DNA of 64,000 bases from Helicobacter magdeburgensis (GTDB taxonomy: Bacteria > Campylobacterota > Campylobacteria > Campylobacterales > Helicobacteraceae): assembly GCF_000765825.2 (NCBI RefSeq), contig NZ_JRPE02000002.1, positions 1 through 64,000 of the forward strand. The letters run 5' to 3'. Position numbers and translations under genes: made by a program. Shown one piece after another: positions 49,212 through 56,610 of this stretch; positions within the stretch are counted from its first letter, which is position 1, and each line of letters begins with the position of its first letter. A model generated the notes under the pieces. The model worked only from the letters and a program-made list of their open reading frames with translations, searched no databases and was not told the origin of the DNA.

Positions 49212-49445
49212 CTAGTCTATAATCTTAATGCCAACCTCAACAGTCAGGAATGTTGAAAGAATTTCAGTTTGCAAATGCGTATGGCAATGCGGACATTCAA
49301 ATTCCTTATCTACTCCTGTCCTGTATGGATACTCTATCATCTCTCCACAAGCGATACATTCGCCACTTGTCGTTGCATTTAGCGTATCTACATTGTATGC
49401 CATTGTATCCTCAATCCTACCATCTGCGGCTAGTCTATAATTCAT
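49212..49445 (-). CDS. Zinc-ribbon protein
   Basis: A 77-residue protein with CIACGEMIEYP ... FECPHCH, two CxxC knuckles 22 residues apart, forming a zinc ribbon. AAAGGAG precedes the ATG, which overlaps the nuclease stop. Possible DNA/RNA-binding or regulatory role. Confidence 0.65.
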   Translation of the reverse strand: MNYRLAADGRIEDTMAYNVDTLNATTSGECIACGEMIEYPYRTGVDKEFECPHCHTHLQTEILSTFLTVEVGIKIID

Positions 49446-50182
49446 TTTTTCGCTCCTTTGTATTTCTTTTTGACTTTTTCAACCTTTTCAAGCCATTTTA
49501 GCTCATCCTCTTTGGCTGGATACTGCTTATCCCAAGCTTCCATGAGCTTAAGCTCGGAATCCGAGATTTTGATATTATGTTTCTCGTGCATATACAAGTA
49601 TGTTCTTGCAATCCAGCCCTTAATTTCATCTCTTGGGTATGCTTTTTTCCCTGAGATTTTAAACTCGCATTCTCCATATTGCCCCTTAAGACTCTCATCT
49701 TTGCCTTGTTGGGCGAATCTGAAATTGCTTCTATCCCCATTAATTTCACCAATGGCTGGGACAAGGTTTCTTATGTCGCCTTCCATTAACCTAAATTCAG
49801 GGGATATTTTTTTACAGCATTGTCTGCCTTTAAATTTTTTGCCTTTGCTATCTACGCATTGCTCATCCCCATCTCTCCAGCAAGTAAATTGCCTACCGAA
49901 ATTCTCTGCTGGGACAATATGTTCCCACTCAATACGATGTGTTCGCTCATTCTTTTTGCCATTTTTAGTGTATGGCTTTCTTGGAGTATAGGTTTTACAC
50001 AATGGATCAACTACAAATCTCTTGCCAAGTTTGGCGTATTTACAACTGCAATAAAAGGTTGTTTCCTGTCCTTTAAATACTTCAGGTAAGAGCTTTTTGG
50101 CTTCTTCAAAGCTGTCTATCTCTTTTGCCTGTATTGTGCTAAAACCAAGAACACAAACAATAGCCATCAATACTTTATTCAT
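49442..50182 (-). CDS. Exported endonuclease of the EndA/NucM (endonuclease I) family
   Basis: A 246-residue protein. Signal peptide (1-19), then RIEWEHIVPAENFG with the catalytic His of the beta-beta-alpha-metal fold (about 89) and GDIRNLVPAIGEINGDRSNF with the metal-binding Asn residues (about 139). Several Cys in CWRDGDEQC and CCKK probably form disulfides. Such periplasmic nucleases degrade incoming or extracellular DNA; on plasmids (compare Vibrio Dns, Campylobacter homologs) they can block natural transformation. The ATG is preferred to an adjoining TTG. Confidence 0.85.
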   Translation of the reverse strand: MNKVLMAIVCVLGFSTIQAKEIDSFEEAKKLLPEVFKGQETTFYCSCKYAKLGKRFVVDPLCKTYTPRKPYTKNGKKNERTHRIEWEHIVPAENFGRQFTCWRDGDEQCVDSKGKKFKGRQCCKKISPEFRLMEGDIRNLVPAIGEINGDRSNFRFAQQGKDESLKGQYGECEFKISGKKAYPRDEIKGWIARTYLYMHEKHNIKISDSELKLMEAWDKQYPAKEDELKWLEKVEKVKKKYKGAKK

Positions 50183-50203
50183 CAATAAATCTCCTTTTAC
50201 TTA

Positions 50204-50279
50204 TGGTGGATGTAGCAGACTTGAACCTACAACCAACCCGTTATGAGCGGGTTGCTCTAACCATTTGAGCTATACATCC
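50204..50279 (-). tRNA. tRNA with CAT anticodon (Met or Ile2 type)
   Basis: The minus strand folds as acceptor GGATGTA/TACATCC with A73 and encoded CCA, D-arm GCTC/GAGC with GG in the loop, anticodon arm ACCCG-CTCATAA-CGGGT (anticodon CAT) and a variable loop of five. The T-arm is one base short of canonical: GTAGG/TCTGC leaves a 6-base TTCAAG loop, or four pairs with an 8-base loop. It sits just upstream of the nuclease start in the same direction. Confidence 0.75.
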
Positions 50280-50288
50280 AAAGTTATC

Positions 50289-50600
50289 CTATCTGCGCCT
50301 TGATTGTTTAATCTTATAGGTTGAAAGCACTTGCTTAAAAGTGTTTGGCGTATGCCATTTTGACTTTTTGCTATCTCTTTCAAAGATTATAGTGCCTTGA
50401 ACGCTTGTTTCAGATTTTTCAAAACTGCAAGTGAGATGTTGATAATCAGGGCTTAATCTAATAGATACAGCTCTATGGCTCCAATCATCAAAGCAAACCT
50501 GACTTTCGCTTTTCCAATAGAAGCCATACTTGGTGTTTCCAAAACGCAAGGCTTCTTTTTTCTCGCTAAGAGTTAAAGAGTTGAAATCTTGTGCTGTCAT
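50289..50600 (-). CDS. Hypothetical protein
   Basis: A 103-residue soluble basic prot with a Trp-rich middle (FYWKSESQVCFDDWSH). It is directly upstream of the tRNA. A weak GAGGG lies before the ATG. No family recognised. Confidence 0.55.
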   Translation of the reverse strand: MTAQDFNSLTLSEKKEALRFGNTKYGFYWKSESQVCFDDWSHRAVSIRLSPDYQHLTCSFEKSETSVQGTIIFERDSKKSKWHTPNTFKQVLSTYKIKQSRRR

Positions 50601-50611
50601 AAGAACACCCT

Positions 50612-50851
50612 CTACTCAGCTCTTTCAAGCCTAAGCCTGAATTTGCCCTTATTTTTTATGAGAAACTCGGCGTGCTTATTATGCTCTTCTAAAAGAAACA
50701 TTACTGTTGCTTTGATGGCATTTTCTGTGATATTTATGCCATTTTTGTCATAAAGCTTCTTTTGGCTTGCCGAAATATAAGCCTCTCCATAGCATATTTG
50801 ATTCTTTTTCTTATCAAAATACACTTCTTTACCCAAATAAATATTGCTCAT
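50612..50851 (-). CDS. Small hypothetical protein
   Basis: A 79-residue soluble basic protein starting MSNIYLGKEVYFDKKKNQIC. AAAGG precedes the ATG. Cotranscribed with the gene at 50289. No family recognised. Confidence 0.55.
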   Translation of the reverse strand: MSNIYLGKEVYFDKKKNQICYGEAYISASQKKLYDKNGINITENAIKATVMFLLEEHNKHAEFLIKNKGKFRLRLERAE

Positions 50852-50863
50852 ATTTTACCTTTC

Positions 50864-51019
50864 TTAATGTAGTTTTTGATAATATACATAGACAAGCAAT
50901 GCTAATAAAAGCAATGCCGCTGGCAACTGAAAGAAAAAACTTTTTAAACTATCTTGCGAAAAACATTCTTTGAATGTTCGCGATAGCTTATAACAAATGA
51001 ATTGCAAAAATTTTTTCAT
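50864..51019 (-). CDS. 51-residue single-pass membrane protein
   Basis: A basic N-terminal half with two Cys and a hydrophobic segment near the end (LPAALLLLALLVYVYY). GGAGGCTTG precedes the ATG. Likely real despite its size. Confidence 0.55.
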   Translation of the reverse strand: MKKFLQFICYKLSRTFKECFSQDSLKSFFFQLPAALLLLALLVYVYYQKLH

Positions 51020-51042
51020 CAAGCCTCCGTTCTTTTGCTTAT

Positions 51043-51303
51043 CTATGCGAAATGATACTCTTTATGCCTCCCACTTTTCAAATCAGCTTCTGCTTGAGAC
51101 AAAGCCATTTCACAAACTTTTTCAAGACTATGTTTATCCATATTCTTTCTAACTCCTAGCTGGACTAGAGAAAAATCCTTATCTGAAGCCTTTACAAGAA
51201 TATAGAAGCTTTTTTCATTGCTTTGCGGAATCCTTTCAACAAAGCTCTCAGCCGAGAGCTTTATGTCTGTGTTGTTATGCCTTATTGTTTTGTGTTTTAG
51301 CAT
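51043..51303 (-). CDS. Hypothetical protein
   Basis: An 86-residue soluble basic protein (MLKHKTIRHNNTDIKL...). AGGAGG precedes the ATG. No family recognised. Confidence 0.55.
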   Translation of the reverse strand: MLKHKTIRHNNTDIKLSAESFVERIPQSNEKSFYILVKASDKDFSLVQLGVRKNMDKHSLEKVCEMALSQAEADLKSGRHKEYHFA

Positions 51304-51311
51304 ATAGCCTC

Positions 51312-51632
51312 CTAAAGATAATTATCCGCAAAGAATGCTTCTTCATCAGGATCTTTTAATCGCTGTGATAATCTTTGAACGCCTCTATCAAAGAGAGAAA
51401 GCAACTCTTCCTCTGTCATACGAGAAGTTTCTATGGCTTCATCCATAACAAAGCAATCAGGGTTGCTTTTTTCTTGACAACCCTCAATCATCATACAAAA
51501 GCATAGATCATCATACTCGTCCAAATGCACTTTAGCTGAAACATTATAGTGTCCTTCGTTGTCTAGTCTAGGAATTTCTACTTCGGGGAATTTGAAATAA
51601 ATCATTTCTAACCCCTTTAATACTTTACCCAT
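51312..51632 (-). CDS. Hypothetical acidic protein
   Basis: A 106-residue acidic protein with Cys-rich LCFCMMIEGC. The first ATG overlaps the preceding gene and has GGAGG; a second ATG (MIYFKF) has AAGGGG. No family recognised. Confidence 0.55.
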   Translation of the reverse strand: MGKVLKGLEMIYFKFPEVEIPRLDNEGHYNVSAKVHLDEYDDLCFCMMIEGCQEKSNPDCFVMDEAIETSRMTEEELLSLFDRGVQRLSQRLKDPDEEAFFADNYL

Positions 51633-52038
51633 TTTTTTGTCCTCCTTGTTGTTGGGCTTTATTTATGCCTTGCGAGATACACTCTTTAACATAAAACATT
51701 GCATTGTTTTGCACTTCTAGTGCTGTTTCTAGGGTTTCTTTATGTAGCTCTAGCATTGCTTTTTCTGTCGTCTGATCTTTACAATTAGTTATTTCTTTCT
51801 CTATGAAGGCTAATTGCTGTTGCAAATCATATTTTTTCTCAACAACTTGCGTGAATATATCTGCAGGTTTAATATGGCTGAGATTCTCGCTACTAAGCAT
51901 TTCTACCTCTTTTTTAACATTTTGAACGACTTTGTGAATTTTTTCCGTCCTCTCTTTTGTAAATTTTCTAGCTTTTTCTTTTTCTTTAGCCACAAAAAAC
52001 AAAAGTCCAAAGGCAACAATCACAAAAGCTACTTCCAT
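51625..52038 (-). CDS. Membrane-anchored coiled-coil protein
   Basis: A 137-residue protein: N-terminal hydrophobic segment (2-17), then a long heptad-rich coiled coil to the end. Start chosen at the first ATG after the preceding gene. A structural or scaffold role is likely; no family recognised. Confidence 0.6.
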   Translation of the reverse strand: MEVAFVIVAFGLLFFVAKEKEKARKFTKERTEKIHKVVQNVKKEVEMLSSENLSHIKPADIFTQVVEKKYDLQQQLAFIEKEITNCKDQTTEKAMLELHKETLETALEVQNNAMFYVKECISQGINKAQQQGGQKNG

Positions 52039-52041
52039 TTT

Positions 52042-52257
52042 CTAGTCTTTCCTATCTTGATTATTCTCTTTTTCTCTAAACATATAAATATTTATGTCTT
52101 TGTCTTTCCTAAACTCTTCTACAATGGTTTGAACTGCTAAACCAAACAATGCCAAGAATATGGAAAAAGGCGGATAAGCCACAATCGCTATAAGCAAAAG
52201 CGTATGAAACATAACTAATGCGAGATGATCTTTTATGAACAATAAAATGCCACTCAT
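52042..52257 (-). CDS. Small two-pass membrane protein
   Basis: A 71-residue protein with two hydrophobic segments (about 10-45) and a charged C-terminus. AAAGGAG precedes the ATG; a GC-rich structured region lies upstream. No family recognised. Confidence 0.6.
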   Translation of the reverse strand: MSGILLFIKDHLALVMFHTLLLIAIVAYPPFSIFLALFGLAVQTIVEEFRKDKDINIYMFREKENNQDRKD

Positions 52258-52349
52258 AAAGAAACTCCTTTTTTGTTTTGTTGTTGTTTTTTAAACCAAT
52301 GGGAGCAAGTAAATCCAAATTGTAAAAGGTTTTGCTTCCAAACAATTTT

Positions 52350-52400
52350 GCCTTAAGAGAACGCCGTCCTTTTTATACTCTACCCAGAGTTTTTTTGGCA
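52350..52400 (-). ncRNA. Structured element E4 (weak family member)
   Basis: On the minus strand AACTC-tgggta-GAGTATAAAA is followed by GGACGGCGTTC and lies 100 bases upstream of the gene at 52042. The ACTC/GAGT hairpin and TATAAAA are shared with the element at 53706-53767. The outer stem is short, so this copy is uncertain. Confidence 0.35.
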
Positions 52401-52500
52401 GTTTTTTATCACTTCTTTTCCCATTTTTGTTTATAAGTTTGTCACAAGTTGTTCTTTACTTGTGCTGGTTACGCACCACTCTATAAGGCAAAAAAATCTT

Positions 52501-52574
52501 TCAGGGGTGGGGACCGCCGCTGCCCACTCGGGTTGTCGTTTTTTGGAAGGTTTTACAAAAACCCCACCCCCTGA
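52501..52574 (-). ncRNA. GC-rich structured element E3
   Basis: A 12-bp closing stem with one bulge (TCAGGGGTGGGG pairs with CCCCACCCCCTGA) encloses GGGGACCGCCGCTGCCCACT and a CCC-actc-GGG hairpin. The same 20 bases recur at 54382-54401 inside a different but equally complementary closing stem. On the minus strand the stem is followed by AAAGATTTTTTT, so termination is one possible role. Confidence 0.55.
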
Positions 52575-52807
52575 ATCTTAGCTATTGCAATGCAAGGCTT
52601 CCTCTATACTCAATCCTCTTCGGATTCTCTTTCGCACAGTCTCCACACTCACTTGCAAATCATTGTCCTTGATATTTGGAAGGTTTTACAAAAACCCCAC
52701 CCCCTGAATCTTAGCTATTGCAATGCAAGGCTTCCTCTATACTCAATCCTCTTCGGATTCTCTTTCGCACAGTCTCCACACTCACTTGCAAATCATTGTC
52801 CTTGATA
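52542..52807. repeat. 133-bp perfect tandem duplication
   Basis: 52542-52674 and 52675-52807 are identical. The unit spans the last 30 codons of the gene at 52711 and its 3' flank, including half of the closing stem of element E3. The outer copy is an orphan gene end. Confidence 0.9.
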
Positions 52808-53028
52808 TATTGTGCCAATGTCTTGTTTTTGTAAGTATATTTTGGTCTATATAGTTTATGGCTACTTGCATAGAAAAAGGCATCCTTGTTATTTTGTATG
52901 TCCTCTTGCCTGATATACAAAGAACAGCCGTTTTTAATTGCTTTTCTAGCCATAGCCATAATCTTAGCCTCTTCTGTCTTGTATTCTAGCTGTGTTGCTA
53001 TATTTTTTAGGTTGATTATTTTTGCCAT
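52711..53028 (-). CDS. Hypothetical protein with HTH-like C-terminus
   Basis: A 105-residue basic protein; the end SVETVRKRIRRGLSIEEALH looks like a short helix-turn-helix (as in resolvase-type or AP2-adjacent HTH ends). The ATG lies 1 base after the preceding stop. A second copy of its last 30 codons follows in tandem. Confidence 0.55.
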   Translation of the reverse strand: MAKIINLKNIATQLEYKTEEAKIMAMARKAIKNGCSLYIRQEDIQNNKDAFFYASSHKLYRPKYTYKNKTLAQYIKDNDLQVSVETVRKRIRRGLSIEEALHCNS

Positions 53029-53029
53029 A

Positions 53030-53674
53030 TTATATCCTACATAGAGAATAGCTTGCACCATACCATTTGGCATATTCCAACACAGCTTCCTTTTCGTTGT
53101 GATATTTTACAGATACTTTGTATATATTTTCAAGCTCCAAAACTTCGTAGTGCTTAAGGTTTGTATCTGCCTCTAAAATATTATGCAACTCATCTATGCT
53201 ATACACGCCCTTGTCTTTGATGAATTTGTCAATAGATTCATCATACTTTCCTGTTCTTGAACTAATTTCTTTGATTGTTTCAAGCATACAGAGATAAGGA
53301 TTAAAACCAAGCATATAGATACAAGAAAATGCCAGCTGAATTACCTTTTCAAAAGCATTATTCATAAAAGATAAAAGCATATCCTCTATGGTATCGTGCA
53401 TTTTTTGCTCTTCAAAGTTTGTGAGCGCAAGATTATCAAGTGGAATTTCAGTAATATATGAGCTCACATTGTATGCGTTTAACACAAACACGCACATATC
53501 ACAGAAGGCATCCACTCTTTCTACATTTGTTTTTGCACGATAAAGCTCCGCTACTTCCTCAAAGAAGTTGCCTTTTAATCCAGCTCCTTGCTTGCTTTGA
53601 GCTACATGTCGCTCATCTCTCCAAACTTTTAGCTTTGATTCTATATCAAGAATTTGCCCTTTAGTAATTATCAT
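53030..53674 (-). CDS. MazG-like nucleotide pyrophosphohydrolase candidate
   Basis: A 214-residue helical protein. FFEEVAELYRAKTNVERVDAFCDM near residue 38 (in parts FFEEVAEL and VERVDAFCD) carries the EExxE...ExxD metal-binding pattern of the all-alpha NTP pyrophosphohydrolases (MazG/dUTPase-like). Such enzymes clean nucleotide pools and occur in phages and plasmids. A later FMNNAF..LAF.. part may be a second helical half. Substrate unknown. Confidence 0.6.
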   Translation of the reverse strand: MIITKGQILDIESKLKVWRDERHVAQSKQGAGLKGNFFEEVAELYRAKTNVERVDAFCDMCVFVLNAYNVSSYITEIPLDNLALTNFEEQKMHDTIEDMLLSFMNNAFEKVIQLAFSCIYMLGFNPYLCMLETIKEISSRTGKYDESIDKFIKDKGVYSIDELHNILEADTNLKHYEVLELENIYKVSVKYHNEKEAVLEYAKWYGASYSLCRI

Positions 53675-53705
53675 TTATTAACTCCAAATTTAGTGTAAAA
53701 AAGAC

Positions 53706-53767
53706 AAAGGGGGGACGCCCTGTTTTATACTCGCCTGAGTTTGCGTTCAAAATTCAATGCCCCCTTT
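53706..53767 (-). ncRNA. GC-rich structured element E1
   Basis: An 8-bp closing stem (AAAGGGGG pairs with CCCCCTTT) encloses an ACGC/GCGT stem and an ACTC-gcct-GAGT hairpin. It occupies the 5' leader of the MazG-like gene. On the minus strand TTTTTT follows the closing stem. Confidence 0.5.
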
Positions 53768-53842
53768 ATCTTAGGCAAAAAACCTCCCTGTTCAAAGGGA
53801 TTGTGTAATTCTAACCTAAAATCTAAATACTTTTCAAATGAA

Positions 53843-54346
53843 CTACACAACTCTAAACCTTACAACGATAGGTTCTTTGCCAACTGGGCGCAAGCCTAAA
53901 TCTACTAAATCGTCCTCTAGCCACAATATCTTTTCAATCAAATAGCGATTATTTGCATAACTACTTCGCACATATTGCTTATAGCCTATAGGCGAACATT
54001 CTGCGTGTTCTGTCACTTTTGAGGTATCAAACTCTTTTGAGGCATTTACTCCCTCTAAAGATAAGCCTGTGGTGATATTATATTTTTCAGGCGGTTCGCT
54101 TAAAAGCATAAGCCCATAGGTAATAGACTCTGTCATACCTTCAATGAGAAAATCCATTGTTTTTTTGTCAAAGTCTAAATCTATTTTTTTGACTAGATAC
54201 CTATTGCCTTTTGTGTCGTAAATGAAGTTCTTTTCTTCAAAGGCTCTTTTATCCTTGTCAAATACAAGTCCCGGTTCCATTTGGATTGTTTGGAATCGCT
54301 CCAAGTCTCCCTGCAATTTGTTTATTGCTCTAAGCTCATCAATCAT
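53843..54346 (-). CDS. Hypothetical protein
   Basis: A 167-residue soluble acidic protein. GGAGTAGAA before MIDELRAINK fixes the start over a longer frame that would run through element E2. No family recognised. Confidence 0.6.
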   Translation of the reverse strand: MIDELRAINKLQGDLERFQTIQMEPGLVFDKDKRAFEEKNFIYDTKGNRYLVKKIDLDFDKKTMDFLIEGMTESITYGLMLLSEPPEKYNITTGLSLEGVNASKEFDTSKVTEHAECSPIGYKQYVRSSYANNRYLIEKILWLEDDLVDLGLRPVGKEPIVVRFRVV

Positions 54347-54375
54347 TTCTACTCCTTTTTTGTTGTTTTTAGTTG

Positions 54376-54458
54376 TGGCGTGGGGACCGCCGCTGCCCAC
54401 TTGGGTTTTTTATTTCAAATAGATAGTTGGTTGCCGATAATACACATACCCCACGCCA
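54376..54458 (-). ncRNA. GC-rich structured element E2
   Basis: A perfect 10-bp closing stem (TGGCGTGGGG pairs with CCCCACGCCA) encloses the same GGGGACCGCCGCTGCCCACT core and CCC-actt-GGG hairpin as element E3. The closing stems of the two differ at several positions but keep pairing. It lies in the 5' leader of the gene at 53843. Confidence 0.6.
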
Positions 54459-54462
54459 AGCT

Positions 54463-54600
54463 TCAATCAAGCACGATAGATAGAAACATAACCAGCAATA
54501 TCAAGCCAAAAATACAGGCAACAAATATTGGGAAAAACCATTCCTCTATAAGCGTGTATGAGTCAGGCTTTTTCTTGTTTATCCTCGTGCGCTTTCTCAT
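54463..54600 (-). CDS. 45-residue single-pass membrane protein
   Basis: A basic N-terminus (MRKRTRINKKKP) then a long hydrophobic segment (FFPIFVACIFGLILLVMFL). The ATG overlaps the stop of the preceding gene (ATGA), with GGAGATGGC upstream. Confidence 0.6.
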   Translation of the reverse strand: MRKRTRINKKKPDSYTLIEEWFFPIFVACIFGLILLVMFLSIVLD

Positions 54601-55211
54601 GCCATCTCCTCAAACTCTTCAAACAAACTAGGCTGATACAATCGCTCTCGTTTAGCACTTGCCTTCTCGCCTAGTGATTGTTCGTATTTTTTTAGTGGGG
54701 CAAACATTAAGGATAGTGGCAAAATGTCTTTGCAAAAAAATGCACTCCCAAAATATGTAGCCTTTGTGGTTTCTTGCATATTGCCCCTTGTATGATAATC
54801 CACTCTCAAGTCAAATGCAAGAATCTGCAAGCCATTTTTCATAAACATTTCCACTCGCTTTTTGCCCTGAATACAGCTCACAGGCAAAAGCATTGCAAAT
54901 GGCTTGTTGAGCTCGTAACATCTTTGCAAGACCTTATCCTTACAGCTAAATGGCGGATTTGATATTATTATATCAAAGTGCTTAGGCTTGTATGTGAAAA
55001 AATCTTTGCCATCATCAATGTGAGAATGGATTACTTCATTTCGCGTTGATAGAAGCTTGACAAATGCACTCCACTCTTTGTCAAATGGACACCAAACGGT
55101 CTTGTTCCTTGGAATATATTTAAGCAAGGGTTCAACTGCATAAAAAGGTGTCATGCACTCATCCGAGCTTTCATCGTGCCTTGCATTTAAATATGCTTTA
55201 TTTATTGCCAT
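54597..55211 (-). CDS. Methyltransferase-like NPPF protein, copy 2
   Basis: A 204-residue protein: CMTPFYAVEPLLKYIP, VWCPFDKEWSAFVKLL, SHIDDGKDFF and DIIISNPPFSCK, then LNKFALLLP-type motif (LNKPFAMLLP). It is the paralog of the gene at 22158. NPPF is a methyltransferase motif IV, but motif I is missing here as well. AAGGAATGCACT precedes MAINKAY. Confidence 0.65.
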   Translation of the reverse strand: MAINKAYLNARHDESSDECMTPFYAVEPLLKYIPRNKTVWCPFDKEWSAFVKLLSTRNEVIHSHIDDGKDFFTYKPKHFDIIISNPPFSCKDKVLQRCYELNKPFAMLLPVSCIQGKKRVEMFMKNGLQILAFDLRVDYHTRGNMQETTKATYFGSAFFCKDILPLSLMFAPLKKYEQSLGEKASAKRERLYQPSLFEEFEEMA

Positions 55212-55536
55212 TAGTGCATTCCTTTGCATATTCTTCGTGCAATGCCTTTGAAATTGGGGTTACCACTCTATCTATACTTTTTAGCCTTTGTATCATCACC
55301 TCAACTTGCTTTGCAAAAATATCCCCCATAGGAACATCAAGCGTTTTAATCTCTTTAAGTATATCCATAAGCTCTGAAACAGCCAAAGCAATTTCATCAG
55401 CTTCTTGGCGTGGATCAGGTGTTGCTCCTTGTTGATTAAGAGTGCGGATATTATCCATTGCAAACTCAGCCCTTGCAATAACCTCATCAATTCTTTCGGA
55501 CAATTCAGCAAATCTTTTCAGTGTCTTTTGGTTCAT
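55198..55536 (-). CDS. Helical coiled-coil protein
   Basis: A 112-residue protein, helical throughout, with Leu/Ile heptads. The start has AAGGAAAG. It overlaps the NPPF gene by 14 bases. No family recognised. Confidence 0.55.
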   Translation of the reverse strand: MNQKTLKRFAELSERIDEVIARAEFAMDNIRTLNQQGATPDPRQEADEIALAVSELMDILKEIKTLDVPMGDIFAKQVEVMIQRLKSIDRVVTPISKALHEEYAKECTNGNK

Positions 55537-55544
55537 TTCTTTCC

Positions 55545-56300
55545 TTATGCAAATGTTTTTTCTAAAATCTCTAAGCTGATTTTGGTTGGACTTTCAATCT
55601 CATAGCTTAATACAGGGTGCTTTTTTGCATATTCTAAAACCTTGTGGGCTGATTCTGCGTTGATAACAACTCTGTTGCCTATTTTTTTGAGTGGCACATT
55701 AGCTCTGCCACGAACATAAGACTTAAAAGACTGCCTAATTAAAGGATCGGGCATAAGCTGGGAAAGATAAATATCACCATTTTCCATTATCTGCATTCTT
55801 TCTCCTTTTTTGTTTTTAAAACATTCATCGCACAAAACAAGGTAATTGTCTCCGACCAAACCATCGCCTATATGATTTAGGGCGCTATTTTCTTTGCCAC
55901 AAACATCGCAATGAGCAAGCAGTAGCGTTAGTTTTGTGGAATGAGCCATTAGCCTTGAAATGCTACCCCACATTCTACCAAAAACATCTGATTGCAATCC
56001 AGCGGCAATAATTGTCTTTTTGTCTCTAGTCGCGAGTAAAAAATCTATAAAGGGTTTTTCAATAAATTGAGCCTCATCAACAAGAATAATATCACTATCT
56101 ATGGGCTTTTCTCTATCATTGACAAGCTTGATGTTTGAAGTATCAATGCTTGTGTCTCTTGTAATAAAATCCCTTTTATCCCTTCTTGAACGCACAAACA
56201 CTATGCTCTTATCAGGATTTTCTGCGGATAGACGAGCATATTCTTCTAAAAGCATTTTGCTTTTTCCTGCTTTCATACTTCCAAGTATCAAATGTATCAT
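55545..56300 (-). CDS. tdk: Thymidine kinase (type II) with C-terminal extension
   Basis: A 251-residue protein. P-loop GSMKAGKS (about residue 7), VDEAQFIEKP with the catalytic Asp/Glu, AAGLQSDVFGRMWG, and a zinc-binding set CDVCGKEN ... CDECF. These define bacterial type II thymidine kinases that phosphorylate thymidine for dTTP salvage. About 60 residues after the usual end form an extension not seen in standard enzymes. An 88-bp element with palindrome lies just upstream. Confidence 0.88.
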   Translation of the reverse strand: MIHLILGSMKAGKSKMLLEEYARLSAENPDKSIVFVRSRRDKRDFITRDTSIDTSNIKLVNDREKPIDSDIILVDEAQFIEKPFIDFLLATRDKKTIIAAGLQSDVFGRMWGSISRLMAHSTKLTLLLAHCDVCGKENSALNHIGDGLVGDNYLVLCDECFKNKKGERMQIMENGDIYLSQLMPDPLIRQSFKSYVRGRANVPLKKIGNRVVINAESAHKVLEYAKKHPVLSYEIESPTKISLEILEKTFA

Positions 56301-56319
56301 TCTACGAATCCTTTAATCT

Positions 56320-56407
56320 TTGCATTTTTCAAAAAAAAAGTAAAATACTTCCACGCACAAAGCCATTTGAACCCATTTTGACGGTCAAAATCATTGTTTG
56401 TCAAGTG
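56320..56407. repeat. 88-bp duplicated element with 17-bp palindrome, copy 2
   Basis: Identical to 9186-9273, palindrome at 56375-56391. Lies directly upstream of tdk in the same orientation as the other copy to its gene, and overlaps the end of the upstream zinc-ribbon gene. Confidence 0.85.
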
Positions 56408-56600
56408 GTTTATTTTTTGCTACCACTCTGACATTGCAACTTGCTACAAAGTCGTGGCTACAATGCTTACAATTATACTCAAAACTTTCACCCATTGCAA
56501 AACACTCCGCAATGGCATCTTTGATGAAAGAGGCTTTAAGTTTTCTTCTGCACTTAGGGCATCTCAAAAAGAAATACATTTTTTTTGGTGCAATACTCAT
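56391..56600 (-). CDS. Zinc-ribbon protein
   Basis: A 69-residue protein with CPKCRRK and CKHCSH knuckles, a classic small zinc ribbon. AAAGGA precedes the ATG. The last codons run into the duplicated 88-bp element. Confidence 0.65.
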   Translation of the reverse strand: MSIAPKKMYFFLRCPKCRRKLKASFIKDAIAECFAMGESFEYNCKHCSHDFVASCNVRVVAKNKPLDKQ

Positions 56601-56610
56601 TTTAATCCTT

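Noticed and set aside
52501-54458. Known ribozyme classes (hammerhead, twister, twister-sister, pistol, HDV) for the GC-rich elements
   Set aside because: I compared the remembered conserved cores of these classes by eye; none is present in full on either strand.
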